In this document: positions 1 to 6,070 of the stretch, in pieces
How positions within the stretch are numbered: the stretch's first letter is position 1
Layout: each line of letters opens with the position of its first letter
Assembly (NCBI GenBank): GCA_023434855.1
Contig: JAEYSJ010000349.1
Span: 1 to 6,100 of the forward strand
Length of the DNA: 6,100 bases
Direction of reading: 5' to 3'
Origin: Bacillota bacterium
Lineage (GTDB): Bacteria > Bacillota_C > Negativicutes > JAEYSJ01
The notes under the pieces: model-generated
What the model was told of the DNA's origin: nothing
The model's database searches: none
Seen by the model: only the letters and a program-made list of their open reading frames with translations
Program-made: the position numbers and the translations under genes

Positions 1-260
1 GTTTTATATCTCGCCAGGTTGCCCAAGTCGCTAAAACACCTGTGTTTAAAATAGTTCCCGTTATAAAGCAGATATCCTTCCAAAAATCAATATCAATATT
101 AGCCAGTATTGAAAAATTATTGGCAAAGTTCTTTATCAGGTTGGTGCGGGAAGCGTTCATTAATAAAGCCGGTATCAAAGAAAAAAGAATTGTATATATA
201 ATAGTTTTTCTGATTGCTTTTGCTGTACTCATTGTTCACTGTAACCAAAAATGGTTGTAA
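1..260 (+). CDS. 3' end of an unidentified gene, C-terminal hydrophobic helix (partial at left edge)
   Basis: The frame is open from the left edge (first full codon at base 3) to a TAA at 258-260, so this is probably the C-terminal ~85 residues of a longer protein. A GTG at 42 could act as an internal start giving 72 residues, but there is no ribosome binding site before it and the frame continues upstream, so a truncated 5' end is the simpler reading. The visible part is basic and rich in Ile, Val and Lys, and ends with one strongly hydrophobic stretch (about bases 189-240, residues like IVYIIVFLIAFAVLIVH) followed by a short polar tail. This fits a membrane protein's last helix. Some NuoL/HyfB-type antiporter subunits end in a comparable helix, but I cannot identify the family from this piece. 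It is convergent with comEA. It may also be a chance open frame. Confidence 0.45.
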   Translation, partial: FISRQVAQVAKTPVFKIVPVIKQISFQKSISILASIEKLLAKFFIRLVREAFINKAGIKEKRIVYIIVFLIAFAVLIVHCNQKWL

Positions 261-408
261 CCTTTACTTTTTTGGAAATTAAACAATAATCCGGAATTAG
301 ATTATATATCATATTATAACATAATCAGGAATATTTCTGCCAGCATTAAAAAATATATCTCGCTTTAGCAAAGATTATGAAGGAAATTTTTATAAATATC
401 TATTGCCC

Positions 409-993
409 TTATATCGTTATTTTGTCTTTCATTTGATTAAACTTGGCTTCGCCAATGCCTGGCACTTTCTTTAGCCCAGCAATATCTTTAAATGAGCCGT
501 TAGTTTGCCGGTATTCCACAATACGCTGCGCCATTGCCGGACCGACACCGGGTAACTTATCAAGTTCGGCCTTATCAGCGGTATTGATGTTGATTTTATC
601 TCCGCTTCGGGCCGCACCGCCGTTGCCGGAAGCATTGCCGGGGCTAATATTGCCCGGTACATTAATATGCATACCGTCACTCACCGGTTGGGCCAGGTTG
701 ATCTTCGCACTGTCAGCGCCTGGCGCCAAACCGCCGGCAATATTTACAGCATCCAAAACGCGGCTGCCGGCCGCCAGCTTGAACACACCCGGTTTGTTTA
801 CCGCCCCGCTGACATACACAACATCCTGGCTTTCCTGCGAATTCTCAGCAGCTATAGGATTCACCGGTACACCTGATGAGGTAACATCAGGTGTAGAGTT
901 TTTCTGCCAGTAGCCATAGAAACTTCCGGCCAATATCACCACTGCCAAAACTGCAATAAGCACCAGTCTTCTTTTCAGGGCCACAATCACCAT
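409..993 (-). CDS. comEA: ComEA-type competence DNA-binding protein (TM + SLBB + helix-hairpin-helix)
   Basis: ComEA is a membrane-anchored receptor that binds double-stranded DNA outside the cell membrane and passes it to the ComEC channel during transformation. The 194-residue protein has the full family layout. A short basic N-terminus and one membrane helix (about residues 10-28) come first, then a polar linker. An SLBB domain follows (about 57-113, beginning near VVYVSGAVNKPGVF), then a Gly/Asn-rich spacer (114-132). Last is a C-terminal double helix-hairpin-helix (134-194) with the two hairpins LPGVGPAMAQRI and VPGIGEAKFNQM. The ATG start is supported by GGGAG six bases upstream (1000-1004). 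It lies 60 bp after wrbA on the same strand, so co-transcription is possible. comEC, the usual next gene, is absent: downstream lies a convergent gene. Many bacteria use lone ComEA-like proteins with unproved roles, so the family is certain and competence function is inferred. Confidence 0.93.
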   Translation of the reverse strand: MVIVALKRRLVLIAVLAVVILAGSFYGYWQKNSTPDVTSSGVPVNPIAAENSQESQDVVYVSGAVNKPGVFKLAAGSRVLDAVNIAGGLAPGADSAKINLAQPVSDGMHINVPGNISPGNASGNGGAARSGDKININTADKAELDKLPGVGPAMAQRIVEYRQTNGSFKDIAGLKKVPGIGEAKFNQMKDKITI

Positions 994-1053
994 TGATCAC
1001 TCCCGAATGGTTTTTGGTAATATTTCGGCAAAATTGGCCATTATCCTTTCGCA

Positions 1054-1665
1054 TCATCTTGTTAATTTCGCTGCAATTGTCGCAACGTACCTGCCTTGAT
1101 GACGGGCCCCGGCCAGCTCGTTTCTGCTGGGCATTCTGCTCTCTTTCATACCCGACATGGTAGAAGCGCCATAAGGGGAACATCCGGTTACCTCCCCGAT
1201 AGTAGTCTGACCTTCAAAAGTATATGGTAAACCGACAATGAGCATGCCATGGTGCAAAAGTGTTATATGAAAGTTCAATATTGTGGATTCTTGCCCGCCG
1301 TGCTGCGTTGCCGTACTGACAAAAACACTGCCGGCTTTTCCCACCAGCTTCCCCTGAGTCCATAGTTGGCCTGTGGAATCGAGAAACTGCCGCATTTGCC
1401 CGCACATGTTTCCGTAGCGGGCGGGTGTACCAAAAATAATGGCATCGGCATCGGCTAAATCATCTAAGCGGCAAATAGGAACATGGGCCATAGCTTTTTG
1501 TGGCTCAACCGCTCCCAGTCTGGCTAAAAACGGTTCCGGAATTGTTTCCGGTACTCGCCGCAGAACAGCCTCAGCCCCGTCTACCTCCTGTACACCTTCT
1601 GCTACCGCCTCCGCCATTCGATGAATGTGTCCGTATAAAGAGTAATATACTACCAAAACTTTCAT
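1054..1665 (-). CDS. wrbA: NAD(P)H:quinone oxidoreductase, type IV (WrbA, flavodoxin-like)
   Basis: WrbA proteins are cytoplasmic, tetrameric FMN enzymes that reduce quinones by two electrons with NAD(P)H, usually linked to redox or oxidative stress protection. The 203-residue product matches the family length (about 200). Family signatures are visible in order. The N-terminal beta strand KVLVVYYS is followed by the FMN phosphate loop [10 protein letters not shown] (residues 9-18). The flavin-contacting segment [18 protein letters not shown] lies at about 79-96, and the [10 protein letters not shown] loop at about 117-126. The GCSPYGAST segment near 161-169 lies in the region expected near the active site. 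The ATG start is decided by an AGGAGG five bases upstream (1671-1676), the strongest ribosome binding site in the window. It lies 106 bp after glgP on the same strand with no clear promoter or terminator between, so it may be read through from glgAP. No functional link to glycogen is implied. Confidence 0.95.
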   Translation of the reverse strand: MKVLVVYYSLYGHIHRMAEAVAEGVQEVDGAEAVLRRVPETIPEPFLARLGAVEPQKAMAHVPICRLDDLADADAIIFGTPARYGNMCGQMRQFLDSTGQLWTQGKLVGKAGSVFVSTATQHGGQESTILNFHITLLHHGMLIVGLPYTFEGQTTIGEVTGCSPYGASTMSGMKESRMPSRNELAGARHQGRYVATIAAKLTR

Positions 1666-1704
1666 GTTCTCCTCCTAATCTGCCCCAAATTTTGTCTTTC
1701 CGAG

Positions 1705-1764
1705 GCTGCTATTTAGTTAACGCCCATGAATTAAAAGACTGTCCCCAATAGCAACAGCTTTTTT
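1705..1764 (+). repeat. Bulged inverted repeat with T-tract between glgP and wrbA
   Basis: GCTG plus CTATT (1705-1713) pairs with AATAG (1747-1751) and CAGC (1755-1758), with a three-base CAA bulge, and the right arm runs straight into six Ts (1759-1764). The shape is that of a weak intrinsic terminator read on the plus strand, with a long 33-base loop. On the minus strand, the direction of glgP and wrbA, no T-tract follows. The loop carries GACTGTCCCCAAT, and a similar TGCCCCAAAT stands at 1681-1690. GGGGACAG-type words of this kind recall intergenic repeats left by REP-associated transposases, but that link is from memory and unproved. Function unknown. Confidence 0.3.
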
Positions 1765-1771
1765 GGACCTA

Positions 1772-4237
1772 TTACAATGCTCCGAACCCAAAACCGCGCA
1801 GACTATTTATTCCTGTGGAAATTCCGTCTTTTCCCTGCCTGAATTCAGTCTTTTCCTCAATCCTTACCGGTTTTATCTTCCAGATCTCCCTGGCATATTC
1901 TTTAACCGTGTAGTCGCTGGAAAATAGACCTGACTTAGCGATATTTGCAGCAATGATTTTCCACCAGACACTTGGGTCGCGGAAAGCAGCATCAACTTTC
2001 GCCTGTGCTGCCAAGAAAGAATCAAAGTCCGCCAGTTCCATAAAATGCCCTTGCCCATAGACAAGGTGATCATGCAGAATACGGAATTCATCTGACGCGA
2101 CGGGAAGCATACCATCGATAAGCCGGTCGACAACCTTTCGCACCCTGGCATTGTTGTTGTAAATTGTCTGTGAACTGCATCGGTTGTCTCCACACAAATT
2201 ATGAATTTCCGCCTCCGACAGTCCAAAAGTAATAATATTCTCCGCCCCTACCGCCTCCAATATCTCAATGTTGGCCCCGTCCATTGTCCCCACTGTTAAA
2301 GCCCCGTTCAGCATGAGTTTCATATTGCTGGTGCCGGAAGCCTCGGTACCGGCAGTGGAAATCTGCTCACTTACATCAGCAGCAGGAATAATCAGTTCCG
2401 CCAGAGAAACGCCGTAATTTTCGATGAATACAACTTTGAGTTTATGATGAATGGCTGCATCGCTATTGATTACTTTGGCCAGAGTGTTGATAAGTTTAAT
2501 GACTTTTTTGGCCAAAACATACCCAGGCGCCGCTTTGCCGGCGAAGATAAACGTGCGGGGAACAATATCAATATCAGGATTCTCCTTAATTTGCTCATAC
2601 AAATCTATAATGCGCAGAACGTTTAGCAGCTGCCGCTTATAAGCGTGAATTCTTTTTATCTGAACATCAAAAATGGAATTGATGTCAACGGTAATACCAT
2701 ATTTGCCCTTGATATACTCTGCCAACACACTTTTCCGCACCTGCTTAATTTCTTTTACCATCTGTTGAAATACCTGGTTATCGGCCGATAGCGCAAGAAG
2801 CTTAATGCCGGCGGGATGGGAAATCCAATTTTCCCCGATAGTGTCTGTAATTAGCCGGCTTAATTGCGGGTTCGCCTCTATGAGCCACCGGCGATGATCT
2901 ATGCCATTTGTTTTGTTGTTGAACTTATCAGGAGCATATTGGTAAAACAGATTTAGAACATCCTGTTTTAAAATTTGGCTGTGAATTTTAGATACCCCGT
3001 TCACACTATAGCTGCCGACAACCGCCAGGTGGCCCATCTTAACATACCCGTTAGCGATAACCGCCATTGCTGCGATACGATCCCATTCACCCGGGTAGCG
3101 TTCCCACAGTTCCCGGCAAAATCGTTCATTAATTTCATGGACAATCTCATAGATTCTCGGTAGTAGATTCTGGAAGTGATCAACAGGCCATTTTTCCAGG
3201 GCTTCAGGCATAATGGTATGATTGGTGTAAGAAATGAGACCGGTGGTTATATCCCATGCATCTTCCCAGCCGAGTTGTTCTTCGTCCATTAGGATACGCA
3301 TTAATTCCGGGATGGCCAGTGCAGGATGAGTATCATTGATATGAATGGCAACTTTCTTGCCAAGGTGGGTAATTTCCCCAAAGTTATGTTTAACATGACG
3401 GACAATGCTTTGTACACCTGCCGATACCAGAAAATACTCCTGGGCGAGCCTGAGAGTCCGGCCTTCCTGGTAACGATCATCCGGGTATAGAATTTGTGAT
3501 AGCGCTTCCACAGAGTATTTATGATGGATTGCTTTATGCAAATCGTCCGGCGCAAAGCTTGCAAGAATAACTGTTAAGTCTCTGGGCAGCTCGGCACTCC
3601 ACAGTCGCAAGGTATTTATAGTGTTATTGGCATAGCCGATAACAGGAACGTCATAAGGTACAGCCAACACCGTCCCCAGCGAACCGCCAAACTTCACATG
3701 AACGGCCTTATCGTCCCGACGATACTCCAGGAAATTAAAATTGTTCATCCAGTTATCCGGTTGCTCAATCTGTTCACCGTCCACGATTTTTTGTTCAAAT
3801 AAGCCGTACTGGTAACGGATGCCGCAGCCATGTCCCGGCAGGCCCTGCGCTGCCATAGAATCGAGAAAGCAAGCGGCCAGCCGCCCGAGTCCCCCATTGC
3901 CAAGTCCGGCGTCAGGCTCCTGATTTTTTAATTCATTATAATCAATACCCAGTTCACTCAGGGCTTTTACCCACACGTCCTTGACGCCAATATTACGCAG
4001 ATTTTGATCTAAAAGCCGGCCGGGTAAAAATTCAATAGAAAAGTAATACAACTGCTTTTCTCCGTTTACGCCATATTGACGGTCAGTATTTATCCAGCGT
4101 CGTCCGATACTGTCGCGAACCAGACTGGCTAAGGTACTGTACTTTTCACCCAAGGATGCCTCTTGCAGAGTTTTGCGGTGCATAGCCGATAAACGGTCAG
4201 CAAATGCCTTTTTGAATTGTTCCTTGTCAGTTAGCAT
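1772..4237 (-). CDS. glgP: Glycogen/starch/alpha-glucan phosphorylase (GT35)
   Basis: GlgP removes terminal glucose from alpha-1,4-glucan with inorganic phosphate, giving glucose-1-phosphate. It is cytosolic and uses pyridoxal phosphate. The 821-residue protein is full length and colinear with the family. Visible blocks are YYFSIEFLPGRLL (about 64-76), DAGLGNGGLGRLAACFLDS (109-127), HINDTHPALAIPEL with catalytic-site His304, YTNHTIMPEALEKWPV (337-352), KFNNKTNGIDHRRWL (438-452), the phosphate-contacting KRIHAYKRQ (528-536), GKAAPGY (567-573) and the PLP segment EASGTSNMKLMLNGALTVGTMDGANIE, where Lys640 should form the Schiff base. No regulatory N-terminal extension like that of the animal enzyme is present. 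A tail of about 29 residues (793-821) follows the point where bacterial homologues usually stop. The start is set by GAGGG six bases upstream (4244-4248), which overlaps the glgA TGA. The 9-nt gap implies translational coupling to glgA. Substrate could also be maltodextrin, but pairing with glgA favours glycogen. Confidence 0.97.
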   Translation of the reverse strand: MLTDKEQFKKAFADRLSAMHRKTLQEASLGEKYSTLASLVRDSIGRRWINTDRQYGVNGEKQLYYFSIEFLPGRLLDQNLRNIGVKDVWVKALSELGIDYNELKNQEPDAGLGNGGLGRLAACFLDSMAAQGLPGHGCGIRYQYGLFEQKIVDGEQIEQPDNWMNNFNFLEYRRDDKAVHVKFGGSLGTVLAVPYDVPVIGYANNTINTLRLWSAELPRDLTVILASFAPDDLHKAIHHKYSVEALSQILYPDDRYQEGRTLRLAQEYFLVSAGVQSIVRHVKHNFGEITHLGKKVAIHINDTHPALAIPELMRILMDEEQLGWEDAWDITTGLISYTNHTIMPEALEKWPVDHFQNLLPRIYEIVHEINERFCRELWERYPGEWDRIAAMAVIANGYVKMGHLAVVGSYSVNGVSKIHSQILKQDVLNLFYQYAPDKFNNKTNGIDHRRWLIEANPQLSRLITDTIGENWISHPAGIKLLALSADNQVFQQMVKEIKQVRKSVLAEYIKGKYGITVDINSIFDVQIKRIHAYKRQLLNVLRIIDLYEQIKENPDIDIVPRTFIFAGKAAPGYVLAKKVIKLINTLAKVINSDAAIHHKLKVVFIENYGVSLAELIIPAADVSEQISTAGTEASGTSNMKLMLNGALTVGTMDGANIEILEAVGAENIITFGLSEAEIHNLCGDNRCSSQTIYNNNARVRKVVDRLIDGMLPVASDEFRILHDHLVYGQGHFMELADFDSFLAAQAKVDAAFRDPSVWWKIIAANIAKSGLFSSDYTVKEYAREIWKIKPVRIEEKTEFRQGKDGISTGINSLRGFGFGAL

Positions 4238-4243
4238 GTTGCA

Positions 4244-4248
4244 CCCTC
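4244..4248 (-). promoter_or_regulatory. glgP ribosome binding site overlapping the glgA stop
   Basis: GAGGG on the minus strand lies six bases before the glgP ATG and shares two bases with the glgA TGA codon (4247-4249). A ribosome finishing glgA would stop on top of the glgP initiation site, which is a classic arrangement for coupled synthesis of the two enzymes. Confidence 0.75.
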
Positions 4249-5683
4249 ATTTCATTACCAAATCATACAGGCCGCGATACTCCAAAGCTGAATTTCGCCA
4301 ACCTACATCTGATTTCATGGCGGAGACAACGACGTGCGGCCATATCTGCGGCTGGTGGTAAATCGCTACCGCCCGCGTTATAGCCTGCATCAGACTGTCG
4401 GCATTGTACTCGGTAAAACTGAACCCGTTGCCCTCACCGGTAAACTCAGTAAAGGGGATAATGGTATTTTTTAGCCCGCCCGTTTCCCGCACAATCGGCA
4501 CACAGCCGTAGCGCAGAGCAATCAATTGTCTGGTACCGCAAGGTTCAATGAGCGACGGCAACAGATAAAGATCGGCAGCAGCGAAAATCCGGTGAGCCAG
4601 CGTCTCCTCGAAAAATATATTTGCCGAGAGCTTGGCAGGATAGTGATGTGCCGCCACCCGGAACATATTCTCGTAATCCTCATCGCCCTTGCCCAGAATA
4701 ACCAGTTGAAGATCAGTGGCCATCAATTCATCCAGAATTTCGGCAACCAGACCGATTCCCCGGGAATTAACCAAGCGGGACACAATAGCGATAATGGGAA
4801 CATCCGGTTTCACAGGCAAACCCAAATATTCCTGCAGCCTTGTTTTGTTAGCAGCTCTTTCCCCCAGGGAATGCCACGTGTAGTTCTGGAAAATAATTTT
4901 ATCACTGGCAGGATTGTACACCTCAATGTCAATGCCATTCAGAATACCATAAATATCGTCCTGCCTGTGCCGAAGAACACCTTCCAGTCCCAGACCCCCT
5001 GCAGGACTAAAGATTTCCTTGGCGTAGGCCGGACTGACGGTCGTAATAATATCGGCGTAGACTATCCCGGCTTTTAGAAAATTGACCTGGCCGAAGAATT
5101 CAAGTTTTTCACTGGTAAAATACTCCGCCCGGTCCAGTTCCAGTATATCTTCAATTATTGTCGCATCGAAAACGCCTTGGTAATGGATATTATGTATCGT
5201 TAATATTGTCCGGAGTTTGTCATATTCGGCCTTTTGACTGTAATGCGCTTTAAGCAGCACCGGCAATATGGCTGTATGCCAATCATGACAGTGCAAAATT
5301 TGCGGCTCAAATTCCAGGTAAGGCAAAGCTTCTAAGACCGCCCGGCATAAATAAGCGAACCGTTCCGCGTCATCATAGCATCCGTAGACCCCCTGACGCT
5401 TAAAGTAATATTCATTGTCAACAAAATAATATTTCAGGCCGTTGTACTCCAGCATTTCAATGCCGCAGTATTGCTGCCGCCAGCCCAGAGGAACGTAAAA
5501 GCTTTTAAGATGTATCATCTTTTCCCGCAAATGTACGGGAATTTGTCCATACTTGGGAAGAATGACCCGGACGTCCACTCCCTGTTTTTTTAGTTCTTGC
5601 GGCAATGAACCGATCATATCACCCAAACCCCCGGTTTTAACGAAGGGGTAAGCTTCGGCAGCCACAAATAATACCGATTCCAT
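4247..5683 (-). CDS. glgA: Glycogen synthase, ADP-glucose type (GT5)
   Basis: GlgA transfers glucose from ADP-glucose to the non-reducing end of alpha-1,4-glucan. It is a retaining GT-B enzyme of the cytosol. The 478 residues match the family (about 477-485). N-terminal domain: KTGGLGD (16-22) at the donor/acceptor cleft, WRQQYCGIE (68-76), YYFVDNEYYF (85-94), HCHDWHTAILP (131-141) and TIHNIHYQG (162-170). C-terminal domain: GILNGIDIEVYNP (246-258), SRLVNSRG (302-309), EPCG with Glu380 (380-383), IVRETGGL (397-404) and GNGFSFTEYNA (418-428). Arg303 is kept, but the usual Lys five residues later (QKG; Lys305 in the E. coli enzyme) is Arg308, and the usual AGSD and FEPCGL/xQ read AAAD and IEPCGTRQ. 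The ATG is the only workable start: a stop lies four codons upstream in frame. Its ribosome binding site is poorly spaced (see separate entry). It is first gene of a glgA-glgP unit after a terminator. Confidence 0.96.
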   Translation of the reverse strand: MESVLFVAAEAYPFVKTGGLGDMIGSLPQELKKQGVDVRVILPKYGQIPVHLREKMIHLKSFYVPLGWRQQYCGIEMLEYNGLKYYFVDNEYYFKRQGVYGCYDDAERFAYLCRAVLEALPYLEFEPQILHCHDWHTAILPVLLKAHYSQKAEYDKLRTILTIHNIHYQGVFDATIIEDILELDRAEYFTSEKLEFFGQVNFLKAGIVYADIITTVSPAYAKEIFSPAGGLGLEGVLRHRQDDIYGILNGIDIEVYNPASDKIIFQNYTWHSLGERAANKTRLQEYLGLPVKPDVPIIAIVSRLVNSRGIGLVAEILDELMATDLQLVILGKGDEDYENMFRVAAHHYPAKLSANIFFEETLAHRIFAAADLYLLPSLIEPCGTRQLIALRYGCVPIVRETGGLKNTIIPFTEFTGEGNGFSFTEYNADSLMQAITRAVAIYHQPQIWPHVVVSAMKSDVGWRNSALEYRGLYDLVMK

Positions 5684-5696
5684 CTTTGAACATCAT

Positions 5697-5701
5697 CTCC
5701 C
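5697..5701 (-). promoter_or_regulatory. glgA ribosome binding site with long spacing
   Basis: GGGAG is the only Shine-Dalgarno-like run before glgA and stands 13 bases from the ATG, longer than the usual 5-9. Two out-of-frame ATGs (GGGAGATGATG) begin right next to it. This could reduce initiation or allow a competing out-of-frame start. No in-frame alternative start exists upstream. Confidence 0.5.
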
Positions 5702-5787
5702 AATTCTATATATTGCTGACCCTGCTTTCTTCTTCATTGATTGAACGCAATTACACGGTGGTTCAGTACTTTATAAAATATTAAGAA

Positions 5788-5803
5788 TGCAATTACTATG
5801 CCA
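5788..5803 (-). promoter_or_regulatory. Putative sigma-54 (RpoN/SigL) -24/-12 promoter of glgAP
   Basis: The minus strand reads TGGCATAGTAATTGCA. Against the sigma-54 consensus TGGCACG-N4-TTGCW, it has TGGCA, then four free bases, then TTGCA at exactly the required distance (10 bp between the invariant GG and GC). Only the C and G after TGGCA differ. Transcription would begin near 5777, giving a leader of about 94 nt before the glgA ATG. The match is seen directly. Use by sigma-54 is inferred and would require an enhancer-binding activator and RpoN in the organism. Confidence 0.6.
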
Positions 5804-5847
5804 CCCTTTATGTCAATCCTTTTAAGGCGTTACTTCAAGTATCTGTA

Positions 5848-5878
5848 CTTTTTGGTACTCCAAAAGGACCATTTTGGA
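5848..5878. promoter_or_regulatory. Overlapping dyads TTTTGG/CCAAAA/TTTTGG, candidate activator binding site
   Basis: Three half-sites alternate: TTTTGG (5850-5855), CCAAAA (5860-5865) and TTTTGG (5872-5877). The right pair forms a perfect palindrome TCCAAAA-GGACCA-TTTTGGA (7-bp arms, 5859-5878). The left pair forms CTTTTTGG-TACT-CCAAAAGG (5848-5867, one G-T pair). The two centres are about 11 bp apart, one helical turn, and lie about 80-90 bp upstream of the start predicted from the sigma-54 match. This is where enhancer-binding activators usually sit. An alternative is that the sequences act as RNA hairpins. Confidence 0.4.
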
Positions 5879-5908
5879 CAGATATAGCCAAACTATACTT
5901 ACAATCGT

Positions 5909-5974
5909 CAGGGAGGATGAATGGGACTCCAGCACTTGCGTCAGATGGCAGCGAAATCCCGTCCATCCTTTCTG
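5909..5974 (+). other. Long imperfect hairpin, possible structured RNA
   Basis: Bases 5909-5926 pair with 5957-5974: 17 of 18 positions pair (14 Watson-Crick, three G-U, one mismatch A5920/C5963), around a 30-base loop. All three wobbles are G-U if the plus strand is transcribed and A-C mismatches if the minus strand is, so the fold is better as plus-strand RNA. TGGCAG in the loop (5946-5951) can also pair with CTGCCA (5972-5977), a pseudoknot-type alternative that competes for three bases of the main stem. A TATACT -10-like word (5894-5899) lies just before it but has no good -35. Function unknown. It could also be a decayed repeat. Confidence 0.35.
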
Positions 5975-6026
5975 CCAGACTAGCTAGATTGTTGATTAAT
6001 TCTTTAGTGCGTTATATATAGCAAAT

Positions 6027-6054
6027 AAAAAATCAGCCTGCAATTACAGGCTGA
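6027..6054 (-). terminator. Intrinsic terminator of the upstream minus-strand gene
   Basis: A perfect 8-bp stem, TCAGCCTG with CAGGCTGA, encloses a six-base loop and on the minus strand is followed immediately by six Ts. It begins 16 bases after the TAG of the gene fragment at the right edge. On the plus strand only a poor CTCTCTT follows, so it acts mainly leftwards. It separates glgA from whatever lies to the right. Confidence 0.88.
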
Positions 6055-6070
6055 CTCTCTTACAATTAAA

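Larger units (their letters stand above)
5684..6026. other. Intergenic upstream region of glgA, no credible gene
   Basis: About 340 bp lie between the terminator of the upstream gene and glgA. Several frames are open for 50-80 codons (for example plus strand 5785-6021 and minus strand to a TGA near 5835), but none has a start codon with a ribosome binding site at a sensible place, and I recognise no protein in them. What is visible instead is regulatory-looking: a sigma-54 promoter match, stacked TTTTGG/CCAAAA dyads, and a long hairpin, each listed separately. A TTGACA word on the minus strand (5811-5816) has no acceptable -10 at 16-18 bp, so no good sigma-A promoter is seen. Confidence 0.6.

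Noticed and set aside
243..273. Short stem AACCA-AAAA-TGGTT followed by six Ts as a terminator for the left-edge gene
   Set aside because: Only five A/T-rich pairs, overlapping the stop codon, and the T-run starts 11 bases after the stem. Too weak to call.
313..321. TGTTATAAT on the minus strand, an extended -10 match
   Set aside because: Very AT-rich surroundings, no -35 partner, and nothing to transcribe leftwards except antisense to the left-edge gene.
443..913. 156-codon plus-strand open frame opposite comEA
   Set aside because: Shadow of comEA: the minus strand has all the ComEA domains and a ribosome binding site, and this frame has none of these.
4526..5077. 183-codon plus-strand open frame opposite glgA
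   Set aside because: Antisense shadow within a gene whose minus-strand product carries every GT5 motif.
5811..5816. TTGACA on the minus strand as a sigma-A -35 box for glgA
   Set aside because: At 16-18 bp spacing the -10 position reads AATTGC/ATTGCA/TTGCAT, far from TATAAT. The TATAAA at 5770-5775 is too distant.
5785..6021. 78-codon plus-strand open frame (and a roughly 58-codon minus-strand frame over the same DNA) in the glgA upstream region
   Set aside because: No suitable start codon or ribosome binding site, several frames are open at once, and no family is recognised. A translated search for conserved frames would settle it.
5747..6047. GCAATTAC occurring three times (5747-5754, 5789-5796, 6040-6047), the first two 42 bp apart
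   Set aside because: One copy is part of the sigma-54 match and one lies in the terminator (last stem base plus loop). The word is short and AT-rich, so a shared regulatory meaning is not supported.
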